The notes beneath the pieces are model-generated. The model saw nothing but the letters and a program-made list of their open reading frames with translations. It had not been told where the DNA came from and made no database searches. Position numbers and translations under genes: made by a program. From a virus, in IMG/VR virus record IMGVR_UViG_3300017598_000768, positions 35,833-99,832 of that record: a stretch of 64,000 bases of DNA; one strand, given 5' to 3'. Positions 44,538-52,650 of this stretch are shown one piece after another; position 1 is the first letter of the stretch, and each line of letters opens with the position of its first letter.

Positions 44538-45128
44538 TTACCAACAATTTACGTCAAAAGCTGTCGCTATTTTCATCGTTGCTCTCGCAGCTTCCGCATG
44601 ATTTCCAGTGAACTGCTGAACTTCATTCACACACCAGACAATCTGATTCACCATATCTAACGGCGTCTTCTTCCTATCAGCCGCCTTGAATGATTCGCCT
44701 TCTCTTGCGCTTTCAAAACCTTCCTTATGTCTGACAACTTCTCGCTTCAGCCTGTCAATGCTATCAATCAGCTGACCAAAATACTCATCGCCTGCTTTGA
44801 GTGCAAATTTTCTTTCAGACTCTTTCACTCTATCGTCGAACTTATCCAGTCTTGCCATCTCTTCATCATCTTTCAAATCTGTCTGGGAATCATCATAGAC
44901 TGAAAATTCGCCTTCCTTAGCAAACTCTATTCGCAAATCCAACTCGGCGCACAATTCCTTCAACCGACTATTAACTGAATTAAACAACACCCACTCTTCA
45001 TCATCTTTCAAATCTCGTATGTCTACAAAAACAGCAGGTGCATAAGAGTTGGAATCGATACACCAATCGCCTTCTATTCCTTCCATGATTTCCATTGCTT
45101 TTGTTTTGAACTGCTCTGTTTTTTTCAT
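44538..45128 (-). CDS. Hypothetical acidic protein, 196 aa
   Basis: First gene after control module A. A mixed N-terminal domain, then a long helix (ESERKFALKAGDEYFGQLID) and WCVNEVQQFTGNHAEAARAT. GGAGGCAG ribosome site. No family recognised. Confidence 0.75.
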   Translation of the reverse strand: MKKTEQFKTKAMEIMEGIEGDWCIDSNSYAPAVFVDIRDLKDDEEWVLFNSVNSRLKELCAELDLRIEFAKEGEFSVYDDSQTDLKDDEEMARLDKFDDRVKESERKFALKAGDEYFGQLIDSIDRLKREVVRHKEGFESAREGESFKAADRKKTPLDMVNQIVWCVNEVQQFTGNHAEAARATMKIATAFDVNCW

Positions 45129-45146
45129 TTTCTGCCTCCTGATTTT

Positions 45147-45341
45147 TTGTTTTTATTTTATTATAATGCAACCGGCGTGCCAAAAATCGCATCATAATAA
45201 AAAAATCAGAATTTTTTCAGCTCATATCCAGTTAAAAATATTGGAAAATCAAGCCACTCATTGCAAGCGCTTGCAAATTCTAAACGGCTTTTCGCAACGA
45301 GAGCATAACCGACTATTTTTGTCATTTAGTGACATTTACTG
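45147..45341 (-). promoter_or_regulatory. Control module A (promoter box, palindrome, TGACA/TGTCA repeats)
   Basis: Contains a 39-bp box at 45147-45185 with TATAAT (45160-45165) and GGCACGCCGGTTGCA, nearly identical to boxes in modules B and C. Also the palindrome ATTGCAAGCGCTTGCAAAT (45260-45278) and inverted TGACA/TGTCA half-sites around 45319-45341, directly against the stop of the ligase gene. No canonical -35 is present, so a phage-specific or activator-dependent promoter is likely. Confidence 0.75.
45260..45278. promoter_or_regulatory. LacI/cre-like palindromic site, copy 6
   Basis: Perfect core TTGCAAGCGCTTGCAA within control module A, about 130 bp upstream of the 196-aa gene. Confidence 0.72.
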
Positions 45342-46325
45342 TCATTTCGAGCCAACTTGCTCACCAAACAGGCAGTCTCTCGGAGACTTGTCTTTTCTCC
45401 ATTTCTTATAGCGTGGGAACCGGAACCTTTCTCCGTCCCATCCCGATACATTCATCTCAACAACTCTGCCTCGGTAGTCGTGAAAATTTCTCAAGCCAAA
45501 CTCTACCGCGTCTTTCGGTAGATTCTCCAGCTTCCCGACTTCTACTACATGTCCGTCTTTCGCCAGTCCAACAGTAAACGTCGCCGCCTTCCCATTTGGC
45601 TGTGGAGCTATTCCTCTAATCCCAGACCCGCCTTCCTTCGCCTCCGTAACACCTATCACAAATGCATCAACCGTGCGATCATCGTCCCCTTTACATTTCC
45701 ACCAGTTCGGATTCGTTCGCTGATGCGTCGGGATCGTTGCGTCCCAACATTTCAGAATCGCACCCTCTTCATTGTCAGCAAACACCTTCTTCAGATTCTT
45801 CAGCGTTGCGGGCCAGTCCGGTAACAGCCTTACTTTCATTCCCATACGCCGCATTTCTTCAACAGCCATTCCAGCAAGCATCTTCCTTTCTTCGTCAGAC
45901 ATACCCCGGACATCTTCACCTTTCCAGAACATAACAGTCCATACTTCATATCCTACCCACTCGCCATTTTCAATTCGGCGGACGGTATCCTTGTCGTATT
46001 CGCCGTTCATCTTGTAGCTTTCAGTCAACTCTCCATCGAGAACTGTACCGTCAAGCATCGGATCTGTGTACGCCGCCAACACTGGACTCAGGCTCGCCTT
46101 GTCCGGAAAATCTCCGGCTTTTTCTACACCCTTCAGAAAATCTTGACGGTTTCTGCCTCTGAGCAACGACTTCCCATCACCTATCTGCATCGTGATTCGC
46201 TGAGCATCTTTCTTCGGCTCCATATACCATCTTGGATCGTCCCATATCCATTCGGGCACCGATTCAAGATACGCCCCTTTCGCTTTCGAACAGTCAACAT
46301 TGTATTCGTTTCGTATATCAATCAT
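45342..46325 (-). CDS. ATP-dependent DNA ligase
   Basis: 327 aa. Motif I is EPKKDAQR (nucleophile probably K38, where KxDG is usual and the Gly is Ala). Then LDGELT (III), EGAILK (IV) and WWKCKGDDDRTVDAFVIGV (V), followed by an OB-fold C-terminal domain. Seals nicks in phage DNA replication or repair. The Gly to Ala change in motif I is a mild departure from the family. Confidence 0.88.
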   Translation of the reverse strand: MIDIRNEYNVDCSKAKGAYLESVPEWIWDDPRWYMEPKKDAQRITMQIGDGKSLLRGRNRQDFLKGVEKAGDFPDKASLSPVLAAYTDPMLDGTVLDGELTESYKMNGEYDKDTVRRIENGEWVGYEVWTVMFWKGEDVRGMSDEERKMLAGMAVEEMRRMGMKVRLLPDWPATLKNLKKVFADNEEGAILKCWDATIPTHQRTNPNWWKCKGDDDRTVDAFVIGVTEAKEGGSGIRGIAPQPNGKAATFTVGLAKDGHVVEVGKLENLPKDAVEFGLRNFHDYRGRVVEMNVSGWDGERFRFPRYKKWRKDKSPRDCLFGEQVGSK

Positions 46326-46578
46326 TACTTCCCTCCAGAAGAAACACTGGCTTTAAAACTAAACTCTCTTCGTCTATCACCTTAGCGACCCTAAACACAT
46401 CCGATCCAAAAATAAAAAAAGGTACTCGGCTTCTCTTATCGACCAGCTGTATCAATACACCAACGTCAAACGCCTTTTCCACAGCAGCTCTTTGATAATC
46501 ATGCCATTCTGTCCTCAGAGGCATCGACAGCCACCTCACGAACATGTCATCCATCTCCACTTCACAAATTCTACTCAT
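46318..46578 (-). CDS. Hypothetical protein, 86 aa
   Basis: The start at 46578 (MSRICEVEMDD) follows GGAGAT. Contains WHDYQRAAVEKAFDVGVLIQ and VPFFIFGSDVFRVAKVI. Overlaps both neighbours. No family recognised. Confidence 0.68.
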   Translation of the reverse strand: MSRICEVEMDDMFVRWLSMPLRTEWHDYQRAAVEKAFDVGVLIQLVDKRSRVPFFIFGSDVFRVAKVIDEESLVLKPVFLLEGSND

Positions 46579-46846
46579 GTTCAAAATCTCCTGACGACAC
46601 AAGCAGCACTCCAGGCAACTTCTCCTTTTCGTGATACTGCTGCATCGCCTCCGACAGATGCGCCTTCGCATGGTTGATCGTATCATTCGCCCTTTTTCTT
46701 ACCCACTCACTCAACCTGCCTTCGTTTTTAAGCCACTCTAACATCGCCTGCGCATCAGACAAAATACTCATCGCCGACATCATGTTCGGGAAGATTTCGT
46801 CCTCTCCGCCATACGGCGCTTTATCTAAATCAGTCAACTTTCCCAT
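46571..46846 (-). CDS. Small helical protein, 91 aa (paralogue pair member 2)
   Basis: ATG at 46846 with GGAGAAGGTG upstream. DEIFPNMMSAMSILSDAQAM and NHAKAHLSEAMQQYHEKEKL align with the protein at 44018-44299. Unknown function. Confidence 0.72.
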   Translation of the reverse strand: MGKLTDLDKAPYGGEDEIFPNMMSAMSILSDAQAMLEWLKNEGRLSEWVRKRANDTINHAKAHLSEAMQQYHEKEKLPGVLLVSSGDFEHE

Positions 46847-46985
46847 CACCTTCTCCTTTCTTCTCCATCAACTCTCGGATTCCTTCGATTGCATCAGCCA
46901 GTCTTTTCAACTGCTTTGCAATTTCCGGAACATCGTGCCCATAAAACTTATGGCCCATCCGTGTCTCGAAAAATTTCGGTCCCAT
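46830..46985 (-). CDS. Hypothetical small protein, 51 aa
   Basis: ATG at 46985 with GGAGGCTGAGTG upstream, overlapping the next gene by about 17 bp. GHKFYGHDVPEIAKQLKRLA then a charged helix. No family recognised. Confidence 0.68.
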   Translation of the reverse strand: MGPKFFETRMGHKFYGHDVPEIAKQLKRLADAIEGIRELMEKKGEGDGKVD

Positions 46986-46988
46986 CAC

Positions 46989-47123
46989 TCAGCCTCCCAT
47001 CACACATCGCCAAATCGTTGCTATCATTATAACTATCCCGCCGACCTTCACCACAATTTCTCCAACCACCTTCCAGTTGACTCCGCTACTCGGCACGATT
47101 GGCTTGTACGGCTTCTTCGACAT
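46989..47123 (-). CDS. Small membrane protein, 44 aa
   Basis: ATG at 47123 with AAGGAGATGCTGGAAG. Short basic N-terminus, then one hydrophobic helix (VVKVGGIVIMIATIWRCV). Its stop lies 3 bp from the next start. Possibly a small inner-membrane peptide. Confidence 0.65.
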   Translation of the reverse strand: MSKKPYKPIVPSSGVNWKVVGEIVVKVGGIVIMIATIWRCVMGG

Positions 47124-47355
47124 CTTCCAGCATCTCCTTCCTTAGCACCTCTTTACAATTCTGGCAGTATCCATGGCTGATCTGGTCCGGCTTCGTCGCC
47201 TCCTTCTCTCCATACTGGACACCGCAAACACAACACACAACCTTCATCGGGAACTTCTCAACCATTTCAACCTGCCTACCTAACTCCTCCATCAGCGATG
47301 ACTTCGTAATCGGATCGTGTGTCTCACAAATTTTATCGATCAGTTCGTTAAACAT
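47086..47355 (-). CDS. Zinc-finger-like protein, 89 aa
   Basis: CCVCG and CQNC pairs around residue 41-67 form a likely zinc site, flanked by acidic helices. No specific family. Confidence 0.7.
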   Translation of the reverse strand: MFNELIDKICETHDPITKSSLMEELGRQVEMVEKFPMKVVCCVCGVQYGEKEATKPDQISHGYCQNCKEVLRKEMLEDVEEAVQANRAE

Positions 47356-47839
47356 CTTCGACCAACCTTTCGACTTCTTTCACCAGATACTCATACGTCA
47401 CATGAAGACTTTCTTGCTGCTTCTCAACTCGAATCATTTCTTCCTTCAGCATCTCCATCCGAGCCTCCGTCACCTTCTCCTCTATCATCTTCGCAACCTT
47501 AACAGCAATTTCGCCTTGGGAATCGAGCGAAAGCGCCCCAAACCACACTTCGCCTTGCATCTCTTCATAAGTACCAACCACACTGTCCACCAAATCATCT
47601 TTGTGCAACTCCTGATTCAACTCTATGTCAGCTGGCTTGTCTTCCGCTTCATTTATTATTAAAAGGTGATCACACTCTACCCAAACAGCGACTTCTTCTT
47701 CACGAGAATGAAAAAATACATCACCATGCGGCGCACGCATCGATTCATCCCAACTTACATTCTCTTCTCGCAGTGCGTCTTCAGCTTCTGCTCTTGATAA
47801 AATGTTTTCAATTTGTTTGCTTCCGATTTTTTCTCTCAT
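47348..47839 (-). CDS. Hypothetical protein, 163 aa
   Basis: The start at 47839 (MREKIGSKQ) follows GAGGAGACG. First gene after control module B. C-terminal coiled coil (EARMEMLKEEMIRVEKQQES); the middle part has GDVFFHSREEEVAVWVECDH. No family recognised. Confidence 0.72.
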   Translation of the reverse strand: MREKIGSKQIENILSRAEAEDALREENVSWDESMRAPHGDVFFHSREEEVAVWVECDHLLIINEAEDKPADIELNQELHKDDLVDSVVGTYEEMQGEVWFGALSLDSQGEIAVKVAKMIEEKVTEARMEMLKEEMIRVEKQQESLHVTYEYLVKEVERLVEDV

Positions 47840-47859
47840 TTTCCGTCTCCTCGATTTTT

Positions 47860-48059
47860 TTGTTTTTATTTTATTATAATGCAAGCGACGTGCCAAAAAT
47901 CCCTGCACCAGAAAAAACCGGAAATTTTTTTGCATCGTATGTGATTGAACCTGTTAAGAAAATCAAGTCTGTTTCGTTCTCTTTAAAATTCGCTCCATTG
48001 CCCAACCATTCTACCCTGAAACCGACTAAATTTGTCACAAGGTGACATTTACTGTCAAA
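47860..48059 (-). promoter_or_regulatory. Control module B
   Basis: 39-bp promoter box 47860-47898 (TATAAT 47873-47878) nearly identical to modules A and C, and TGTCAC-CTT-GTGACA-type inverted repeats at about 48034-48057, directly against the stop of the next gene. It lacks the 18-bp palindrome. Confidence 0.73.
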
Positions 48060-48362
48060 CTACTTCCAACTGTCAATCCACACCCTAATCGGCGACAATT
48101 TCAACGCGAGCGAAAGCGTCTGCATTGGGCTCGCTACATACAATGGAACTGCCAAAGAAAGATTTCCTTCAAATAGTTCATGTACTGGCTTCATTCTTCT
48201 AAACCAACCTTCCCCATATAATCTCCATGCCTCATACGCAGCAGCTCGTCTACCCTTCGCCAGTACCACAGTCTTATCCCAAACATCTGTGCCCTTGAAT
48301 TCATCGTCCTGCGTTCCATCTGGAAAATAAGCCTTCGGTGTAAAAACCGTAAATTTTATCAT
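48060..48362 (-). CDS. Hypothetical protein, 100 aa
   Basis: The start at 48362 (MIKFTVFT) follows AAGGAGATTG. Contains TVVLAKGRRAAAYEAWRLYG. No family recognised. Confidence 0.7.
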   Translation of the reverse strand: MIKFTVFTPKAYFPDGTQDDEFKGTDVWDKTVVLAKGRRAAAYEAWRLYGEGWFRRMKPVHELFEGNLSLAVPLYVASPMQTLSLALKLSPIRVWIDSWK

Positions 48363-48375
48363 AATCAATCTCCTT

Positions 48376-48684
48376 TCATCCCAAATAACTTGCGATGAAT
48401 CCGCCAGTTGATCCGTCTTCTTCCTGATCGAGACCAACTATTTCATAAATCGCTTCACAGTCATTCACCTGCACCGACATCGATCCGAGATTCGGCTGGA
48501 AATTCCATCCGTACCACTGCATGCCAAATCTTCCCACCAGCCAAATTCCACTAAAACGGATCAGATACAGCTTCTTCCTGTCTATGTCTTCTCTCTTCAT
48601 TTCTTCGCGCGTCATTCTTCTCTGCTTATAAGGCGGATTCTCTTCGCCCAACAGCGGAAGCTCTATCAGTTTCAGTTCCTTCAT
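48376..48684 (-). CDS. Hypothetical protein, 102 aa
   Basis: Beta-rich C-terminal part (LYLIRFSGIWLVGRFGMQWY) after a charged N-terminus. GGAGGAAAAAG ribosome site. No family recognised. Confidence 0.7.
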   Translation of the reverse strand: MKELKLIELPLLGEENPPYKQRRMTREEMKREDIDRKKLYLIRFSGIWLVGRFGMQWYGWNFQPNLGSMSVQVNDCEAIYEIVGLDQEEDGSTGGFIASYLG

Positions 48685-49063
48685 CTTTTTCCTCCATTCT
48701 TATCGACCTTACTTGTGTCGATCTCGTCTTTCCGGTCATATCTAACAGGATATCCACCAACTCCATGCGCGCACGCTCGATCGGCCCGGTACAAACGTCA
48801 CGTCTTCCAACTTCTATCCAGTCTATTACCTTCCGGATGCGCTTGATCATCCGTTTCTTGTCGAGCATCACCGCGCCTTCCCAACGTTTTGCCCCATACA
48901 CCTTTGCCTTCATGTTCAGCAATTCGTGCATCCTACATTGCCATGTACTGTCAGAGGCTCCAGATCTGCCGCACTCACGGATCATGCTCTTGCAATACGA
49001 AATCCGACCGTTTAGATACATTACAAGCGGAGTCTTCCCTATTCTTATCGACCTTTCATCCAT
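48626..49063 (-). CDS. Hypothetical basic protein, 145 aa
   Basis: Helical, Arg/Lys-rich (DKKRMIKRIRKVIDWIEVGR). Overlaps both neighbours. No family recognised. Confidence 0.7.
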   Translation of the reverse strand: MDERSIRIGKTPLVMYLNGRISYCKSMIRECGRSGASDSTWQCRMHELLNMKAKVYGAKRWEGAVMLDKKRMIKRIRKVIDWIEVGRRDVCTGPIERARMELVDILLDMTGKTRSTQVRSIRMEEKDEGTETDRASAVGRRESAL

Positions 49064-49326
49064 CAGTCAACCACCATGAAGTACTGAGTCGTTTTCTCCA
49101 CCAGTTCATTTCTGTCATTCAACATCAAATACACCGGCGTTCTTGAACCATCGTCAAACACATGATACGCTAAACCAACCGTCTTCCATCTACCCATCGA
49201 TGAAAATCCTACTTCTTTTGACAGGTTGAAAACTCCCAAACCCGACCCAAAATTGTGACGGCGTCTTCCTTCTTCCGTGAACTCCACCTGACGCTCAAAC
49301 TTCAAAATTTCTGTTTTCTTAGCCAT
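49063..49326 (-). CDS. Hypothetical protein, 87 aa
   Basis: Beta-rich with GRWKTVGLAYHVFDDGSRTP. It precedes the GHKL ATPase gene in the operon's downstream direction. No family recognised. Confidence 0.7.
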   Translation of the reverse strand: MAKKTEILKFERQVEFTEEGRRRHNFGSGLGVFNLSKEVGFSSMGRWKTVGLAYHVFDDGSRTPVYLMLNDRNELVEKTTQYFMVVD

Positions 49327-49340
49327 TTTCTTTTCTCCTT

Positions 49341-50834
49341 CTATTGAATTCTGCCAATCCTGCTGTACTCATCTTCACTCTCCCAAGTATTCGCTCTTAT
49401 CTGAGACATCTCTGACACGAAATACTCATCATGGTACGTGTGCTTCAAATGGGCTGACTCATGGATCGCCTTTTCTTTCAGATCTTCTCTGAGAAGTCTG
49501 CGATTGGACAGCTGCGTCTTCTCCCATCCGCCAGCCTTCCCTACCGCCTCCGGATTCAAATAGAACACAATACCCAAATTGGACGATTTCTCCAGCTGAG
49601 CCTCCACTCCTTTTTCAAACATGAAACCGGCTGTAAAATTGATGTACAACCTGTTGTCAAGCAGCACCTGCTTCACCATTTCCGTCCATACCTTCGCAAT
49701 CACTCTGGCTTTCTGTGTGTCCATATACTTCTCAACCTTTCGGCGCTGCCCCTCCGTATGCTTCAGTACAAAATCTGGCTTGTATCCTATGAACCTCAAC
49801 TCATCGTCAAATTCGTCAATATAACGATGACCTCCTTTCTCATCCGCAAGCGCCTTCAGTCTTCTCAACGCTGTCTCCCAATCCATTCCTTCCGCAGCCA
49901 GCTTAGCAGCCATCCGTTCCAAAGCTTCCAAGGGCTCCAGTTCATCACTTCCTTCAAGAATCTCATCGCCCTTCATCTGGACTGCTATATCACCATCTCC
50001 AATAAGTCTTCTTCTGACTTGAACTAAATCCGGCCTAAGCGCAGACTTTCTATCAGCCGCCAATTTTCTAATCCACCGATCGGCTTGTGTCTTCGCGTCT
50101 CTTTTTAAGCTGTCTCTGTTACTGGTCAGAACGTCTACTGACTTCCTTCTCAATTCGATTACTAATTTCGGAACGTTTCTGCCGACCCATAAATCAAACA
50201 TCCATATTCCGTCTACTCTGACCAGTGCATTCATTTTCTCACAGCTATCATCCACATAAACATCTGCGAAATCAAGCTCCTTCACCAGCCTTCCTCGGCT
50301 GTGACTGCACGGAACAGTATCGCCGTCCACAAAGATTTTACAGTCAGTTTCCATCTTTGCAGCCACATCTGCAAATACTCTCCGGAGACCTCGCATGAAC
50401 ATTCCGTCCTGGCCCTCTATCCAAATCATACAAACAGTGCCTTCGGGCCTGCTACTGTGCGTCTCGTCGATCGTATACTCCGAGCCACTTCCCTCAACAA
50501 TCCATCCATTCGTCCGGATCTGATACTTCGACCAGCTGAAGAACAACAACTCCTTCGCTTTTCCAAAAACACCGACGTTTCCTTTCTTCTTCTCGGACCC
50601 GCCAAGCATCAATAACTTATTCTTCAGGACGTCTCTGGTCATTCCATGTCCGTCGTCCGATACAATAACTGTCTTCGCTTCACTATTTACCACCACATCG
50701 ACCCGAGTCGCTTCAGCATCTATCGAATTCTGATAGAACTCTCTTGCCAATGCTTCCAAATAATTATTATAATCGGCTTTCGCCATCTTCAGAAAATAAT
50801 CTTTGGGGATTCCCACTGAGCCTGTCTCTCTCAT
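49341..50834 (-). CDS. GHKL (Hsp90-like) ATPase with C-terminal HExxH domain
   Basis: 497 aa. Bergerat-fold motifs are clear: N-box EFYQNSIDA (E32, N36, D39), DDGHGM at 60-65 and GVFGKAKELLFF near 90. After a helical middle part the C-terminal 130 residues contain HESAH (458-462) in IHESAHLKHTYHDEYF, a zincin-type signature. It would bind ATP and undergo lid closure, with a possible metalloprotease activity at the other end. Function unknown; anti-defence, exclusion or protein remodelling are all possible. Confidence 0.82.
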   Translation of the reverse strand: MRETGSVGIPKDYFLKMAKADYNNYLEALAREFYQNSIDAEATRVDVVVNSEAKTVIVSDDGHGMTRDVLKNKLLMLGGSEKKKGNVGVFGKAKELLFFSWSKYQIRTNGWIVEGSGSEYTIDETHSSRPEGTVCMIWIEGQDGMFMRGLRRVFADVAAKMETDCKIFVDGDTVPCSHSRGRLVKELDFADVYVDDSCEKMNALVRVDGIWMFDLWVGRNVPKLVIELRRKSVDVLTSNRDSLKRDAKTQADRWIRKLAADRKSALRPDLVQVRRRLIGDGDIAVQMKGDEILEGSDELEPLEALERMAAKLAAEGMDWETALRRLKALADEKGGHRYIDEFDDELRFIGYKPDFVLKHTEGQRRKVEKYMDTQKARVIAKVWTEMVKQVLLDNRLYINFTAGFMFEKGVEAQLEKSSNLGIVFYLNPEAVGKAGGWEKTQLSNRRLLREDLKEKAIHESAHLKHTYHDEYFVSEMSQIRANTWESEDEYSRIGRIQ

Positions 50835-51040
50835 GATTTTCTCCTTAGAACAAATCTGAATCTTGCATTAAACACATCAAGTTCGCCTTTGATCATCTCT
50901 TCGTCCATCAACTTTTTGAACAGATCAGCGAACCATCGCTCTGAGTTTTTATAACCTTTGCGTCTAAGCTTGTCTCTGAACTGCTTATACGACACTGGCC
51001 TTCTAAAAATATGCTTGCAATCATCAATGAGTCTTGACAT
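50831..51040 (-). CDS. Small winged-helix-like protein, 69 aa
   Basis: The start at 51040 (MSRLIDDC) follows AGGAGGGAAG. VSYKQFRDKLRRKGYKNSER and MDEEMIKGELDVFNARFRFV suggest a helix-turn-helix with wing. Coupled by 4 bp overlap to the GHKL gene, so it may be its partner. Confidence 0.68.
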   Translation of the reverse strand: MSRLIDDCKHIFRRPVSYKQFRDKLRRKGYKNSERWFADLFKKLMDEEMIKGELDVFNARFRFVLRRKS

Positions 51041-51048
51041 CTTCCCTC

Positions 51049-51717
51049 CTAATACGATACAACTCTTACACCGGCGTCTTTCAACAAATCTTTCATGAAT
51101 CTGATATTCTGCTCTGTATTCAGTCTCCACTTCAGAAGCAGCTCGCCGATCCTCTTCATGCTGACTCTTTCAAAAATCACACTATCCATCAGCTGGTCAA
51201 AAACTATCTCCAACACCTCGTCTTCTTCTTCGGCTTCGACTATCACCGTCGCTCCCGCTTCAATTACTTCATCAATTTCTTTCGGCGTCACCCACACCAT
51301 CGGCGGAGGCTTCGGAATTTCGGCTTCCACCTTGGCTTCAAGCGCCTCGTGATTCTCGTCCCACTTCGTCAACAACATTCGCTGGCATCTCTGGAACTCC
51401 GAATCATGCTTCCAACCCTCATGATGCGCCAATTCATGAATCAGGACTCCAACTGTTCTGCCTATTCTATAAAGTCTAAGCCACCCATCGTCCCAGCTAA
51501 CTTTCGCTCTCAATCGATACGTCGGCTCACTCCAAAACATCACTCGAATCCGCTCCCACTCCATGAGATCACAGAAAAAATCTGCTATGGTCTGCGCCTC
51601 TCGCTCCGTCGGAATTTCAAGAAGGTGGGTTTCATGGTATTCGGCACCAGCACAATCGCCAACTCCTCGTCTATAAAGTTTGAAATTTGCTACCGTCTCT
51701 GCTGCCATTTGTCTCAT
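51049..51717 (-). CDS. HELAH-type zinc metalloprotease
   Basis: 222 aa. HELAHHEGWKHDSEFQRC at 94-111 is a canonical zincin motif with downstream HD-x2-F, as in SprT-like or WSS1-like peptidases. The rest is helical and Glu-rich. First gene after control module C, leading the set with the winged-helix protein and the GHKL-HExxH protein. Confidence 0.82.
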   Translation of the reverse strand: MRQMAAETVANFKLYRRGVGDCAGAEYHETHLLEIPTEREAQTIADFFCDLMEWERIRVMFWSEPTYRLRAKVSWDDGWLRLYRIGRTVGVLIHELAHHEGWKHDSEFQRCQRMLLTKWDENHEALEAKVEAEIPKPPPMVWVTPKEIDEVIEAGATVIVEAEEEDEVLEIVFDQLMDSVIFERVSMKRIGELLLKWRLNTEQNIRFMKDLLKDAGVRVVSY

Positions 51718-51736
51718 TTTCTTGCTCCTCGATTTT

Positions 51737-51945
51737 TTGTTTTTATTTTATTATAATGCATGCGGCGTGCCAAAAGGCTCATACACCAAAAAAACCGGGA
51801 AAAAAATCAAGCCATATGCATGTAAAAATATTGAATAAATCAGCCCGTCTTCATTTGCTCTCCGAACTCCTTTTCTACTTATTACTCCTTGGCAAAAGTG
51901 ACTTTTACTGTCACAAAAGTGACTATTACTGTCGGTATCCGTTTT
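51737..51945 (-). promoter_or_regulatory. Control module C
   Basis: 39-bp promoter box 51737-51775 (TATAAT 51750-51755) like modules A and B, and two GTCAC/GTGAC repeats around 51896-51936 that can form GTCAC-TTTT-GTGAC hairpins. A weak reading frame (start 51963) crosses it without a ribosome site; I treat the region as leader rather than gene. Confidence 0.7.
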
Positions 51946-51976
51946 TTGCATTTTGTATCTCATTGTTTTTATTTTA

Positions 51977-52004
51977 ATTATAGGACACATGCCAAAAATG
52001 TCAA
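51977..52004 (-). promoter_or_regulatory. Sigma70-type promoter upstream of module C
   Basis: TTGACA (51999-52004), 16-bp spacer, TATAAT (51977-51982). It would drive a transcript through module C into the metalloprotease gene. Confidence 0.82.
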
Positions 52005-52039
52005 GAAAAATCCGCACTTTTCCGAAATTTTTTCATACT

Positions 52040-52395
52040 TTCCGTGTGTATAATAAGGTAGGAACTGAAGGGTGCTGGCTGGCACGTAACTGTCTGCACT
52101 GACATAAGTTTAATATATAAGGAAGTGTTTCTTGCGAAAGCCCTTTTACGAGGATTACACCACTCCTCATAGAAGGTTGGTATTATTGACCTGACGGAGA
52201 TTTGACCCATCAATACACTCCATAGGCTTTTTCGGTAGGTTATTCTTCGGGAGTTCTCGCAAAATCGCTGGCATGAGGCAGTCAAGCCTTTCCAAAAGGC
52301 GTCAGGGCAGATCGTGCCTGGCATACACGAGAGCTGCCCTGACTTCAGATAGAAGAATAGAGGATATGACTGAAGCTTTCCAGCTTCCAAATACA
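52040..52395. ncRNA. Candidate structured non-coding RNA, strand uncertain
   Basis: About 350 bp without a credible gene but rich in hairpins: a 10-bp perfect stem GTCAGGGCAG/CTGCCCTGAC (52301-52310, 52334-52343) with a nested TCGTG/CACGA, a 6-bp GCCTTT/AAAGGC stem (52286-52300), and GAAGCT/AGCTTC (52372-52387), whose minus-strand loop is GGAA, a GNRA tetraloop. A TATAAT sits at 52049-52054 on the plus strand; on the minus strand TTGACG (52419-52424) and TAGTAT (52398-52403) flank the other end. No known RNA family was recognised. Confidence 0.5.
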
Positions 52396-52431
52396 CCATA
52401 CTATATACTTGCCCTACTCGTCAAGCATTTT

Positions 52432-52650
52432 TTATTCTTGCTCAAATAACTCATTAAATACTGGTTGATAAACAGGCCACATCTTCGAATAGTCCAGCTT
52501 GGCAAGCTCCACTTTCAGATTTCTCTCATACTTCTCTATGCCTTCACACTTGAACTTTCGATTGCACCTGCTGCAAACTCTGCTATGCTTCCAACATTCG
52601 TGATGGGAATCCGTTCCCAGACACCACAAGAAGTTTTCTATTTTGATCAT
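52432..52650 (-). CDS. Small Cys/His-rich protein, 72 aa
   Basis: HHECWKHSRVCSRCNRKFKC near residues 16-35 is a likely zinc-binding knuckle. C-terminal helix. GGAGGAGTGATGG ribosome site. No family assigned. Confidence 0.7.
   Translation of the reverse strand: MIKIENFLWCLGTDSHHECWKHSRVCSRCNRKFKCEGIEKYERNLKVELAKLDYSKMWPVYQPVFNELFEQE

Noticed and set aside
51751-51963. Possible small gene in control module C
   Set aside because: No ribosome site; its residues SHFC repeat because the underlying DNA is the GTGAC/GTCAC operator. Better explained as a leader.
52001-52399. 132-codon minus-strand frame over the ncRNA candidate
   Set aside because: No ribosome site, unlike neighbouring proteins in composition, and it reads across several perfect hairpins.
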